From: Pleurodeles waltl | Taxonomy: Eukaryota > Chordata > Amphibia > Caudata > Salamandridae | Reading direction: 5' to 3' | DNA: 64,000 nt | Assembly: GCF_031143425.1 (NCBI RefSeq) | Contig: NC_090444.1 | Span: 54,741,533-54,805,532, forward strand | Part shown: in pieces, positions 32,845-44,700 of the stretch | Layout: each line of letters opens with the position of its first letter | Position numbering within the stretch: position 1 is the first letter of the stretch | Translations under genes and position numbers: made by a program | Notes under the pieces: generated by a model | Seen by the model: only the letters and a program-made list of their open reading frames with translations | Databases searched by the model: none | Told to the model about the DNA's origin: nothing

Positions 32845-32990
32845 ATAAGCCTGCCATATGTCCTGCAGTAGGACTCATGTGTGACATATTTCCTCTGCCC
32901 AAATTTGCAACAGTGACACCTACTGCAAAGGGATACAGAAGTGCTGCCAGCAATCATGTGGTTATGGGTGTACAAACCCTGTGAGCAGAG
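32845..32990 (+). pseudogene. WAP pseudo-exon (frameshifted)
   Basis: The homologous exon is recognisable from GTATGG-free landmarks: KPAICPAV at its start, then, in another frame, CNSDTYC, QKCCQQSCGYGC and a donor AG|GTACAG. A 1-nt deletion near 32900-32907, relative to the other exons, splits the frame. The canonical acceptor AG is also replaced by AA at the homologous position. The same frameshift is in the block B copy at 53894, so it is older than the duplication. Confidence 0.75.
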
Positions 32991-33036
32991 GTACAGTACC
33001 AATCCAACCCTGTCTATAAACAAGGGCATAGATTAA

Positions 33037-33646
33037 GGGACATATTTATACTTGTTTTGCGCCGAATTTGGGTCATTTGTTTAATGCAAATTTGGTGCAA
33101 AACTGACTCGATATTTATACGCTGGCGCTAGACCCATCTAGCACCAAGGTTATGGAGTTAAAGTAATTTTTTGGACATTGAAACCTACCTTGCGTCAATG
33201 AGATGCAAGGTTGCGTTCCTGTGCAAAAAATGACTCTATGGCCTTAGTGCCATATTTATCCCCTGTATTAAAATCACGCATGGGGGAGGAGGGGTCAAAT
33301 AATGGTGCAAAGCTTGCTTTGCACCATTATTTAATGCCTGGGTCAGGGCAGGGGTTAGGGGCCCTGTGGGCCTATTTCCATGGTGGAACACAAGGAAATA
33401 AGCCCACAGGTGCCCTCCCCAGGCTCCAGGGACACCCCCACCCACACCAAAGGGACAGCAGAGGATGAGGACCCCATTCCAGGTAAGTATAGGTAAGTAC
33501 AGGAAAGTTTTCCTTTTTAAACTGCCATTGGTGGCCCTGAAATGGGCCCCCCAACATGGCATTGGGTGCCATGGCCATGAGCGGGGAACCCTGGCCCACT
33601 GTGCTCGCCATTGGGGTGATGGGCATGACTCCTGTCTTCTAAGACA
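33037..33646. mobile_element. MITE, truncated (block A copy of 54086-54994)
   Basis: It begins GGGACATATTTATACTTG after a TAA, as in block B, and follows that copy until GACTCCTGTCTTCTAAGACA, where homology ends abruptly at the Harbinger remnant. Confidence 0.85.
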
Positions 33647-34160
33647 TTACCGCCAAAATTTACACACCCACACAAGTCCACCACACCAAAGGTCAGTGAT
33701 AAACTGGCGAAAACAAAACTGACACCGTCACACCAACAGAAATACGCCCACACTATCACGACTCACGAATCCACGCAGTGGTCTTCCAACCGCGGTATTC
33801 CATTGGCTGTACACACCGCAGCGCTCAAAATACACACACATCTACAAAACACAGCCACATTGGACAATTCGAAATACACACACCTGATACACATACATAC
33901 ACCACTCCCACTCACCCAATACAACATAAAACACACACCCACATCACCCACAAACCCCTACGCCCAAAATTTCTGAAAGAAGGCCAGAGAGAGACACTAC
34001 AAACTACAACCAAGCATCCACAGGGACACAATACCTTCACCCACACTACTTCCACGCACCTCACACAACACACCACTAAATATCACCCCACACATCACAA
34101 CACACACCACCCCACACATCACCCACACCACCCCATGGCACAGTGGGACAGCACCCATGA
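33647..34160. repeat. CA-rich low-complexity part of the Harbinger remnant
   Basis: Long stretches of ACACAC, CACCCACA and CATCACACA. The His/Thr-rich plus-strand frame across it follows from the composition and ends out of frame with the Myb helix downstream, so it is not called as a gene. Confidence 0.6.
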
Positions 34161-35499
34161 ACATGGGATGACATCAGGAAGAGGTGGAACGACCTACGGG
34201 GAAAGGTGCGTTCCGTCGTATCAAGACACCACCTGGCGGTTCAGAGGTCTGGCGGCGGACCCCCACCTCCTCCCCCACAACTAACAACATGGGGGGAGCA
34301 AGTCTTGGCTATTCTGCATCCTGAGGGCCTTGCTGGAGTAGATGGAGGAATGGACTCTGGTAAGGCAATTCTTCACTACTATATCCCCCACCCTACCTGC
34401 ATGCCATCACATACCCCCACCTTCGCCCTCACCCCCATCACTCCAACTCCTCACAAATGTCCCAATATCACAAACCACACATCCCAACACCAAGCCCTGC
34501 ATGCAACAACAAAGCATGGACACCCATCACCAAAGCATGGCCACTGCACATACCCATACACACCCCTAAACCATCATCACACAAGCTCCCACACAGGAAT
34601 GCTAGCACTGGGGTACACAGGCACCCACCCATTGCACACCATGGAACACACAGATGCAATAATCATGCTTTTATACCCCTGCAGGACCCCTACCCAACGT
34701 CACCGCACAGGAGGGTCCAGACATGTCCACACCACCAACAGAAGAAGCCCACAGTGATGACAGCAGTTCTGTCCAACTGGATCTAGATGCCCAGCCCGGC
34801 ACATCTGGGACCTCAGAACAGTTGGTTCCCCTCACGCTGGCACAGGCCACCACAGAGCTACCCCCCTCTGGAAACACCAGCACAGCACCCACCCAGCGGG
34901 CCCATACCTCTGTCCCAAGGACACATCAAGGAGCAGTGTGTCCACCAATACAGGGAACCCAGGCTAACCCACCACCCCAACAGCAACAGGGACCTGGGGG
35001 AAGTGGCCACACGGTCCAGGGGACAGAGGCCCAGGGAAACAGGGGAACTGGGAGGGCTGCTGTGCGACAGAGGGAGGACAGGCCCAGGGAACCGACTCTC
35101 CATGAGGCCCTCTCCAACATCCTGGGAGCCTACCATCACTCCCAGGAGACAATGGCAACGATAATGGCCAAGTTCCAGGAGACCCAGCGGCTGCAGGAGG
35201 AACAGTATTTGGGCTTCAGGGAGGATCTCAGATACATCAATTCCACCCTGGGCACCATCGTAGGGGTGCTGAGGGAAGTCCTCAACACCAGGAGGGACAC
35301 TGTGGCACAACAAGGGGCCCCTGACAGCCAGGACGATGAATTGCCCACCACCTCCGCCGGTGCTAGTGGACAGGAGGCACCGCCACAGGACCACCACACC
35401 AGCACCCCACCCCCTGCAGAGGAAGAACCACCCCGCAAACCGTCCCTGAGATCCAGGACAAAGACAGAGAACGATGCCAAGACCCCAGCCAAGAAATGA
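34161..35499 (+). pseudogene. Harbinger accessory gene A, Myb/SANT-like, 5' part missing
   Basis: Two exons can be joined by sequence: 34161-34359 (donor G|GTAAGG) and 34685-35499 (acceptor CCCTGCAG|G). The junction keeps phase, with one base from exon 1 and two from exon 2. The first exon holds the end of a Myb/SANT-like recognition helix (DDIRKRWNDLRGKVRSVVS) followed by a Pro-rich linker. The second is Ser/Thr/Gln/Pro-rich with a coiled-coil-like segment (about 35100-35290, QETQRLQEEQYLGFRED) and a basic C-terminus ending AKK. Harbinger accessory proteins of this type bind DNA and help the transposase enter the nucleus. The first two helices are absent and TGA sits at 34158-34160, so this copy is 5'-broken. 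An AATAAA lies near 35685. Confidence 0.7.
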
Positions 35500-35974
35500 G
35501 ACCACCCTGAATGTCATCCCCCTGTCCCACTTTGTAACCCTGTCCATCCATCAGCTGCCCCAGCTCCACTTCCTATGCCCCTTTGGACAATGCACCTGTG
35601 AGACCAATAGACTGGAATCTGCCATGGACATTCCTCCACCATCACCCCTCACCATTTTACAACACCCTCCAATATTTAGCACTTAAATAAACACCCTTAA
35701 AGCACAAAACAATCTGGAGTCTGTGATTTCGAAATGTTTTATTAGCAATTACAGTGACAAAATGCTCTTTCAATAGTAATGTCAACATACCTATGTCACA
35801 CAGCTATAGTCCATGAGGAAACAAAGCAGATGTCACACAGTGGGACCCACATCACTGAAATCGTAAGGGAAAGTGACAACTCAGTGACCATACACTGTGT
35901 GAAAAGGACAGACAGTAGAGAGGTAGTAGTGATAAAGTACATGTAGGAGGCAGGTTTGTTTTCTTACCTGTGTC

Positions 35975-37165
35975 TCACTGGAAGTATTGCAGGATCACAG
36001 AGTCCCTGTTGTCGACGTCATCTTCTTCTGCTTCCTCGTCTTCGCTGTCCACAGGCTCCACAGCTGCCACAACACCTCCATTTGGACCATCCTCCTGCAG
36101 AAAAGGCACCTGTCATCGCAAAGCTAGGTTGTGAAGCATACAGCAGGCCACGATGATCTGGCACACCTTCTTTGGTGAGTAGAATAGGGAACCACCTGTC
36201 ATATGGAGGCAGCGGAACCTGGCCTTCAGGAGGCCAAAGGTCCTCTCTATAACCCTCCTAGTTCGCCCATGTGCCTCATTGTAGCGTTCCTCTGTCCTGG
36301 GATTCCTCACTGGGGTCAGTAGCCATGACAAGTTGGGGTAGCCAGAGTCACCTGCAAACTGTTAGACACACACCAACCTGTAGGGATATCCCCAGACCCA
36401 GACAAATATTCCCAACAATTTTGTTCCAGGTACTCACCTAATAGCCACACACGGTGACTCTGGAGTTGCCCCATCACATAAGGGATGCTGCTATTCCGCA
36501 GGATGTAAGTGTCATGCACTGAGACAGGGAATTTGGCATTAACATGGGAGATGTACTGGTCGGCCAAACACACCATCTGCACATTCATCGAATGGTAACT
36601 CTTCCGGTTTCTGTACACCTGTTCACTCCTGCGGGGGGACCAAGGCCACATGTGTCACATCAATGGCACCTATGATGTTGGGGATATGTCCCAGGGCATA
36701 GAAATCACCTTTCACTGTAGGCAAATCCTCCACCTGAGGGAAAACGGTGTAGCTCCGCATGTGTTTCAGCAGGGGAGACAACACTCTGGACAATACGTTG
36801 GAAAACATAGGCTGGGACATCCCTGATGCTATGGCCACTGTTGTTTGAAATGACCCACTTGCAAGGAAATGGAGTACTGACAGCACCTGCACTTGAGGGG
36901 GGATTCCTGTGGGATGGCGGATAGCTGACATCAGGTCCGGCTCCAACTGGGCACACAATTCCAGGATTGTGGCACGATCAAACCTGTAGGTGATGATTAC
37001 ATGCCTTTCCTCCATTGTCGACAGGTCCACCAGTGGTCTGTACACCGGAGGATGCCGCCATCTCCTCACATGTCCCAGCGGACGGTGCCTATGAAGAACA
37101 ACAGTGAGCACAGAGTCAACCAACTCAGAGGTACGTAAACACAGCTTACTCAGAAAACCATTCAT
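35975..37165 (-). pseudogene. HARBI1-like transposase
   Basis: The minus strand encodes a PIF/Harbinger DDE transposase in two exons. Exon 1 (about 37165-36438) has an N-terminal helical domain, then GAIDVTHVAL (first Asp) and VHDTYILRNS (second Asp). An 86-bp intron (36437-36352) has GTGAGT and TTTGCAG ends, and splicing yields the conserved LLGDSGYP. Exon 2 has RTRRVIERTFGLLKARFR, with the catalytic Glu. A single-base indel near 36631-36640 (a C-run) breaks the frame just after the first Asp. A TGA at 36115-36113 cuts off an acidic tail that would otherwise reach the stop at 35977-35975. The true start is uncertain: an acceptor-like TTCTTCATAG near 37090 suggests an upstream exon. The protein would excise and integrate the element; this copy cannot. 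Confidence 0.85.
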
Positions 37166-37526
37166 AACCCGATTTATGCCTGTATGAGTGTTGAGCCGAG
37201 GCCTAGGTATGTGTGACGCAGTTATAATTCAAGCCATTTGGGCCCCTGAAATGGCGGCTTCCTGACCTGCAATGGGATGTGAGGTAACTGCGCTGGCGTT
37301 GTACACCGCCGCGGTAGGCGGTCAAAGACCGCGGCGCAATTCTGCATTGGTTAACATTGGACCCTATGGGTCCCAGGAGCCAATGACAATGTACGCCGGC
37401 AGTGACGGTACGCACCGCCGCGGAGGTGACCGCCATTTTCTATCTGTTCAATCACTCGATACCTGATCTTTGACAGGAGAGGACCTACACTGCAAGTGCT
37501 GCTGTGACCTCAGTCTGGAAGAGACA
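37166..37526. promoter_or_regulatory. Shared divergent promoter region with GC palindromes
   Basis: This 360-bp interval separates the transposase (minus) from gene B (plus). It holds GC-rich inverted repeats, including GCGGTC-AAA-GACCGC at about 37317-37331 and GGACCCTATGGGTCC near 37358. The GCGGTC/GACCGC pair recurs in the hairpin MITE at 51552-52147 and near the right terminus (GGCGGTGACCGCC at about 41671). Such repeats are candidate binding sites for the element's own proteins; this is inference. Confidence 0.5.
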
Positions 37527-40388
37527 ATGGCTAGTGCGTCTGGGGAAAGGGCCCCTGCCTTCACTACGGAGGAGTTGGAGAAACTCGTGGATGGAGTCCT
37601 CCCCCAGTACACGCTACTCTACAGTCCTCCAGACAAACAGGTAAGTAAACTGGGAGCATGTTGTATGGGCAATGCCTGTGTGGAGTGTGGTGGATGAAAG
37701 AGAGGGGGGGTGAGAATGAGGCATGCATGAAACGACAGTGAGTGCATGTGAAACAAGGCAAGGGTAGGGATGCGGGCCAATGACTGTGACGGTGCAGTTG
37801 GTAATAATTTCTCTTCTTCCCCTGTACAATTCCTGTAGGTCAGCGCCCACCAGAAGAAGGATATTTAGCGTGCCATCGCCAAGGACGTCTGTACCCTGGG
37901 GTGTCTATCACAGACGGAGCACCCACTGCCATAAAAGATGGAGGACATTCGCCGCTGGAGCAAGAAGACGGCGGAGGCCCAGCTGGGGATGGCCTCCCAA
38001 CGTGTGAGGGGTGCCCGTCGCACCATGACCCCCTGATGTTCAGGATCCTGGTGGTGGTGTACCTAGAGTTGGATGGGTGCTTGAGGGCATCACAGCAGCA
38101 ACAAGAGGGTGAGTACACTCTCATTCTGCTGATTCAGCGCGCAGTGGAGATGTCTGGGTGGGGGAGGTGGGCTGTGGGTTTCCCTAGGCCAGGGCGAGTG
38201 TGCTATTAAGTCCCCTTTTTCATGCAGAACCTGTGGCACCTTCCCCACCTGGGTACAGTGCCAATTACACCTAGTCCGGCTCCTGTGACATCCATGTGTG
38301 CCGATATCGGCCATAGCCTTGTAGGCCATTTACCAGGCATTGAATAGTGGACCCCAAATGTGCTGCGTAATGCAGGGGGCTTCTGTGTCTGTCGTGTCCG
38401 CCAACGGTAGCGGTAATACATGCACTCACCTTGTTTTTCTTCTGTCTCCCCCCCTTTTGTGGTCTCCCTGTACATGTGTGCATTAGCATCGTCAGGCGGA
38501 GGAGCAGTGGCACCGGAGCAGGAGGAAGCTGCATCCCACATGGCCCTGCATGGTGACACTACGGACTCTGAGTTCACCAGTGGGACGGAGGGCGAGGGGA
38601 GCTCCACGGCGGGGACAGGAGCTGACACCAGCGAAACGGACTCGTCCTCTGATGGGAGCTCCCTTGTGGTGGCGGCCCCATCTGTGCCCCCGCATCTACA
38701 GGTACAGCCGCCACCCCCCCTCCAGCACCGCCCTTCCAGCAGCCCCTCAGCCTTTGCCCCGTGGCCGCTCACCCAGGAGGGTGGGCATCTCCTTTGCCCC
38801 AGGCACCTCAGCCCCTGTCCCAGTCACCCATGCTGCCCTCAGTGAGGAGGCCATTGACCTCCTCAGGTACCTCACTGTTGGACAGTCTACCATTTTGAAT
38901 GCCATCCAGGGTGTAGAGAGACAGTTGCAACAAAGCAATGCATTCCTGGAGGGCATTCATTCTGGTCAGGCAGCCCTTCAGCAAGCTTTTCAGACTCTGG
39001 CCTCAGCACTGATGGCAGCCATTGTTCCTTTCTCTAGCCTCCACCCTCCAACTTCCTCCACAAAGACCCAATCTCCTGTACCTCAGCCTACCCCAAACAC
39101 ACCATCAGACCAGCATGTACACACCTCAGCACACAAGGGAAGCTGTGGCAAACATAAGCACTACACATTCCAGAGGCACTCACGCAAGCATCACACACAT
39201 GCAGACATACCAACACCCACTGCCTCCACTGTGTCCCCCTCCTCCTCGTCTCCCTTCTCCCTCCCTGTCTCTTCTCTTCTCACACCTGCATGCACTATAT
39301 CTACAGCCACTACGTCCATCACCAGCACACCCACATCAACACCCCGCTCACATGCAGTCACCACCCCCACTACCATTCACACATCCCCTGTGTCCTCTCC
39401 CAGTGTGTCTGTGACGCCACCTCCTGAGGTACACAAACGCAGGCACACACCCACCCAACATCCATCCACCTCACGACAGCCTCCAGCGCATGCACCTTCA
39501 CGCAAAGTCACCAAACATACACCTCCTATAACCACAACCTCTTACTCCACTCCCAAACCCCCTCCAGCTACCCGTCCCAGTGTTCCTAAGAAACTTTTCA
39601 TGTCCACCCTTGACCTCTTTCCCTCACCTCCCCCACCCCGTCAGTCTCCTAGGGACCGACTCTCCAGGTCCCAACCTAGCACCTCAGCCACAACATCTCC
39701 GGGACCAGTGGTGCCAGTAGTCACCGGATTCTGGAGTCCACCAGACAGCAGGGCACCCAGTGTGGCAAGGAGCCACAGCACGGACAGTCCCCCACCTGTC
39801 AAGCATCAAAAGGTGGCCAGTGCCCAGCAGGAGAGTGGGAACACAACAGCCAGCAAAGCCGCTCCCAGGGGCACAGGTGGGAGTGTGGAGTCAGCAGCAA
39901 CACCTTCCATGGTGGGGAAGGGGCCCAAGAAAGCTGCAAATTCGGGGAGGATCACCATGGTGGAGAAGACTACCAGCAGCCCAGCTGTGCCAGACAGAAC
40001 CGCCATCAGCCCCGCAGGGCCAGAGAGGACCGCCAGGAGGAGCCCCCTGGGCCAGACAGAACCGCCAGCAGCTGAACCGCTGGGCCAGACAGAACTGCCA
40101 GCAGCTGAACTGCTGGGCCAGACAGAACCGCCAGCAGCTGAACCGCTGCCCAAGACAGGACCGCCACATGCACCGCTGTCAAAGACAGGACCACCACAAG
40201 CACCGCTGCCAAAGACAGGACCGCCACTTGCACCGCTGCCAAAGACAGGACCGCCACAAGCACAGTTGCCAAAGACAGGACCGCCACATGCACCGCTGGC
40301 AAAGACAGGAATGCCACAAGCACCGATGCCAAAGACAGGACCGCCACATGCACCGCTGCCAAAAACAGGACCGCCACATGCAGGATGA
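37527..40388 (+). pseudogene. Harbinger accessory gene B, Myb/SANT-like with Pro-rich repeats
   Basis: Exon 1 (37527-37640) starts MASASGERAPAFTTEELEKL and ends PPDKQ at a GTAAGT donor. Exon 2 (37839-38108) continues VSAHQKKDI and later, in shifted frames, RRSTHC and KRW, completing a Myb/SANT-like helix-turn-helix of the kind found in Harbinger accessory proteins. Exon 3 (from about 38487) is acidic/Ser-rich, then has LSEEAIDLLRYLTVGQSTI and coiled-coil-like sequence. It ends in a long Thr/Pro tail with KTGPPHAPLP repeats. Lesions: TAG at 37866-37868, single-base indels near 37890, 37945 and 38030, and a frame change around 38680-38720. The DNA-binding helix differs from gene A, so the element seems to have carried two distinct Myb-type genes. 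Confidence 0.75.
40040..40385. repeat. 33-bp and 30-bp coding repeats of gene B
   Basis: Three copies of a 33-bp unit (GGCCAGACAGAACCGCCAGC core) are followed by about eight copies of a 30-bp unit (AAGACAGGACCGCCACATGC core). They encode GQTEPPAAEPL- and KTGPPHAPLP-type peptides in the frame of gene B. Confidence 0.9.
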
Positions 40389-40578
40389 AGCACTCTGGAC
40401 ACCATGCCCCCTCCAGAACCAGTGGAGAAAGGCATCCACTACCTCTGTCCTTGGCAGGATGAAGCACTCTGGGCACCAAGCCTTCTCCAGAACCAGTGGA
40501 GAAAGGCATCCACTGCCTCTGTCCTCGGCAGGATGAAGCACTCTGGGTACCAAGGCCCCTCCAGAACCAGTGGAGACT
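40382..40578. repeat. 74-bp tandem repeat
   Basis: About 2.6 copies beginning AGGATGAAGCACTCTGGGCA at 40382, 40456 and 40530. It immediately follows the end of gene B and is non-coding. Confidence 0.9.
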
Positions 40579-40584
40579 GTTATA

Positions 40585-40990
40585 CACTTGAGAGACTGTG
40601 GCTTTGCACTCCCCATGATATAGCAGTGTGCAACCCACCCACTGTAGTGACTTGAGAGACTGTGGCTTTGCACTCCCCAGGATGTAGCAGTGGGCAAACC
40701 ACCCACTGTAGAGACTTGAGAGACTGTGGCTTTGCACTCCCCAGAATAAAGCAGTGTGCAACCCACCCACTGTAGAGATTTGAGAGACTGTGGCTTTGCA
40801 CTCCCCAGGATAGAGCAGTGGGCAACCCACCCACCGTAGAGACTTGAGAGACTGTGGCTTTGCACTCCCCAGGATTGCACAGTGGGCAAACTACCCACTG
40901 TAGAGACTTGAGATACTGTGGCTTTGCACTCCCCAGGATATAGCAGTGGGCAACCCACCCACTGTAGAGACTTGAGAGACTGTGGATTTG
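40585..40990. repeat. 64-bp tandem repeat
   Basis: Just over six copies starting CTTGAGAGACTGTGGCTTTG at 40585, 40651, 40715, 40779, 40843, 40907 and a partial one at 40971. Each contains CAGTGGGCAACCCACCCACT, which is partly self-complementary. The minus-strand frames through it are repeat artefacts. Confidence 0.95.
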
Positions 40991-41835
40991 GCGTCGTGCA
41001 CTCAACCGGCTGAGGTGCCCCCCCTTTCCCTTCTCCCTGAGGTGCCTGTTTTATTTCAATCTGATGCCCCTGCAGTGCTCTCTCCGTCACGTTCGGATAT
41101 CTTGTGTGGGCCTCGCCCATACAGTGTGGGCCCAGTGGTCCACGGACTTTAATGCTGGAATACCCTGGACTAATATTCTTGGTGTATATATTTGTAAATA
41201 GTGTATGTATATTATTTGACTACAGAATTTTAATATATTGCAATCGTTCATCTCATTTCCTTTTGTCTTTGCATTCTTCCGGGGGATTGGGGGTGTAACT
41301 GTAATGTATCATGATGTATTTGTGTGTGTGTTGTAGTGGGTGAAGGTGGGGGTGTTGCGTGTTGTGTGAGTGTGAGTGTGTTCTGTTTTTTCCCTCCCCC
41401 CTCCCCTGTGTCGTAGGTGCAGTGCTCACTGTGGTCTTTTGCGCCGGCGTTTGTGCTCCTGGTAGAGGAGCAAGAAGATGAAGGCTGGGAATATGTGAAT
41501 GTCTGGTTACATGGCGTCCTGGTTCCTCGTGGGGTGTGCAGAGGTGAGCATTTTCCCTTCGGAGTTCTGTTTCCGCTGTGTTTTTGTTCACAGTGAATCC
41601 ACCCCGGAAAAGGTGGCGGATTGGCCTGATGTAATACTGTGGGTGATACATTGTCTCCTGCATGTCTGTTGGCGGTGACCGCCGTGCTGTTTGTTTGTAC
41701 TGCCGTGGCGGTCGGAGTGTAAAAGTGGCTGTCTTTGTTGTAATTAAATTTTTTTATAACGCCGGCCTGTTGGCGGTCTTACCGCCGCTTTAACACCGAC
41801 CGCCAGGGTTGTAATGACCACCATAACCTTTCCAC

Positions 41836-43973
41836 ATGTGTGTTAGAAATTGATTTTTTTGGTTGGCAGTCAGGTTATCCCCTGTCCAAGAAATGACCCT
41901 CACTCTGGTCAGGGTAAAAGAGAATCACCCTAAGTTAACCCCTGCTCACCCCCTTGATAGCTTGCACGAGCAGGCAGGCTTAACTTCAGAAGCAATGTGT
42001 AAAGTATTTGTACCAACACACACAGTAATACAATGAAAACACTACAAAATAACACAACACAGGTTTAGAAAAATAGTTAATATTTATGTGAACAAAACAA
42101 GACCAAATAGGATAACATACACAACATACAGTTAAAAAATATTAATTTACCACTTAATAGCATGAAAACAGTGCCTTGAGGCACAAATACTGCAAGTTGG
42201 TATTATGTGATGTCGTGATGGAGTCGTTTCCTACAATGCAATGCCAATGGCGTAGTTTACGGAGTCGTTCGACCTCCAAGTACAGTACCTTAAGAAACAA
42301 GTAGAAAACAGGCTGATGCACAGAGTTGGGGAGAGCGGCGTCGCTGGGTCCGATGCTGCATCAGTAATGGTGCCACAGGACAGAAGGACAGAGGCGTCAC
42401 GCAGCGGCGTCGGGCCCTCACTACAGGGCAGTTTAGGTGAAGCGGTATCAGATGCGAAGTCGGTCCCTTTGTTCTGACAGATGCAAAGTCCGGCGGAGTC
42501 ACGATGCTACGGGGAACCTCACCGGGTTGTGATGATGTCACAGGGCTGCAGGCGCGGCAATGGCATTGGGCACTGGTTTTTGTCCAGGAATTCACTTCCA
42601 GGGGTCCAGGAACTGGAATGGCATCCTCTTGCAGGCTAGAGTCCACAGCAAGTAGACTCAGGTCTGGCTGGTGAAGCCTTTGCTGTCCCTGAGGCTTCAA
42701 AACAGGAGGCAAGCTCTAATGCAAGCCATTAGAGTTACTTCTCAAGCAGGAATATACCACAAGGTCCAGTCTCCGTCCCCTTGCACAGGCAGAAGCAGCA
42801 ACTGCAGAATAGCCCAACACAGCACAGTCACAGGCCAGGGCAGCACTTCTACTCAGCTCTTCAGCTCTTCTCCAGGCAGAGGTTCCTCTTGAATCCTTGA
42901 AGTAATCTAATTTTCAGGGGTTTTGGGTCCACTACTTATACTCCTTTCTGCCTTTGAAGTAGGTAAACGTCAAAGAAAAGTCTCTCTTGTTTGAAAGCTC
43001 CTGCCTTGCCCAGGCTAGGCCCCAGACACACACTAGGGGGTTGGAGACTGCATTGTGTGAGGGCAGGCCCAGCCCTTTCAGGTGTAAGTGACCACTCCTC
43101 CCCTCCCCTGAGCACAGATGGCCCATCAGGATATGCAGGCTACACCCCAGCTCTCTTTGTGTCACTGTCTAGAGAGAAGTGCCAACAGCCCAACTGTCAA
43201 ACTGACCCAGACAGGGAATCCACAAACAAGCAGAGTCACAGAACGGTTTAAATAAGAAAATGCCTACTTTCTAAAAGTGGCATTTTCAAACACACAATCT
43301 AAAAACCAACTTTACTAAAATATGTATTTTTAAATTGTGAGTTCAGAGACCGCAAACTACAAATTTCTATCTGCTCCTAAAGGGAATTTGAGCTTTAATA
43401 AAATTTAAAGCTCGCCCCTATGTTAACCTATGAGAGAGATAGGCCTTGCAACAGTGAAAAACGAATTTGGCAGTATTTCACTGTCAGGACATGTAAATCA
43501 CATAAGTACATTTCCACCTTTAACATACACTGCACCTGCCCATGTGGCTACCTAGAGCCTCCCTTAGGGGTGCCTTGCATATATAAATAGGGACGGTTTA
43601 GGCTTGGCAAGTGGATACACTTGCCAAATCGAATTGGCAGTTGAAAACTGCAGACAAAGACACTGCAGTACAGGTCTGAGCCATGTTTACAGGGCTACTA
43701 ATTTGGGTGGCACAACCAGTGCTACATGCCCACTAGTAGCATTTGATTTACAGGCCCTGGACACCTCTAGTGCACTGTACTAGGGACTTACCAGTAAATC
43801 AAATATGCCAATAATGGAAATCCAATTACACATACATTTCACATAGGAGCACTTGCATTTTAGCACTGGATAGCAGTGGTAAAGTGCCCAGAGTATCAAA
43901 TACAGCAAAAACAGAGTCCAGCACACATCAACAACTTGGGGAACAGAGGCAAAAAGTTAGGGGGGACAATGTG
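41836..43973 (-). mobile_element. Solo LTR, TGTTAG family, block A copy
   Basis: LTR 41841-43968 flanked by ATGTG at 41836-41840 and 43969-43973. It starts TGTTAGAAATTG. Compared with 59157-61513 it lacks about 24 bp at the 3' edge, including TCTAACA, and about 190 bp internally (near 42570). Coding frames across it are not conserved. Confidence 0.9.
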
Positions 43974-44700
43974 CAACATGGAGTTGGCCACAGGGCCCAG
44001 CCTGATGTAGACCTCATTGCCAGCCCCTCATTGTTAAACAACCCTACTTTTTGTAACATTTATTTATTAGTACTGTTGCACTCCCATTGTAGCTCAGAGT
44101 CGTCTGGGCTGTCTGCTGCAGGAGTCCCACATGACCACAAGGGGTTCTTGTGGACTTCTGCAGGAGCTTTTGACTGCTCCTTCAAAGCTCTTCAGTGCAT
44201 CAGGACCACTGAGTCCATAGTACCAAGTAGGCTAATGAGGAAAAAGGCCTTCACAGATTTCTATGTTGTGGTCCCACCGGACTCCTATGGGACCAACCGT
44301 ACTGATGTCTTTACATTTTGAACTCAAAAACATCTGAGCACATTTTCTCAAAATCATGAAAATATCATACTTTCTGGGTTAATATCTTTATATAGTCGCC
44401 ACTAGGTAGTTATATTTAGGACCATGTTTCCATAGAACTAGAGCTATTTAAGGAAAAAAAAAAACTATAGATATCTAGGGATGCAGCTCCTCCACAAATC
44501 TACTGCAGGTCAATCCACAGATCCACCCACCACAGGAAGAATCTGATTGGCTGGCCACAATCTGGCAGGGAGATTGTGGCCACCATTTTGATGATGATCC
44601 CCAGCAGGGCTCAGAGCGGATCTCGGTGTAAATCCACCAGTGCATCTACAGATCTTGTAAAACTTCAAAAAATATGTACAAATGCTTGTACACACTTTTG
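43974..44700. other. No gene recognised; unit sequence shared with block B
   Basis: Matches 61519-62460 apart from about 170 bp present only in B. The plus-strand open frame near 44090-44300 recurs in B but has no recognised domain. Confidence 0.5.

Larger units (their letters stand above)
33647..41822. mobile_element. PIF/Harbinger DNA transposon remnant, left end missing
   Basis: About 8.2 kb containing a plus-strand Myb-like gene, a minus-strand HARBI1-type transposase convergent with it, and a second Myb/SANT gene divergent from the transposase. The right terminal repeat is at 41790-41822: read inward on the minus strand it starts GGTGGTCATTACAACCCT and continues GGCGGTC. It differs at one position from the terminal repeat of the MITE at 52147. 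No matching left terminus exists at 33647, where the element abuts a broken MITE, so a deletion removed the left end. All three genes carry disabling lesions. Confidence 0.85.

Noticed and set aside
33778..34284. His/Thr-rich 168-codon frame
   Set aside because: Product of CA-rich low complexity, not in frame with the Myb helix downstream.
40006..41120. Long minus-strand frames over the tandem repeats
   Set aside because: Repeat-period artefacts; the periodic peptide mirrors the 30-, 64- and 74-bp units and opposes gene B.
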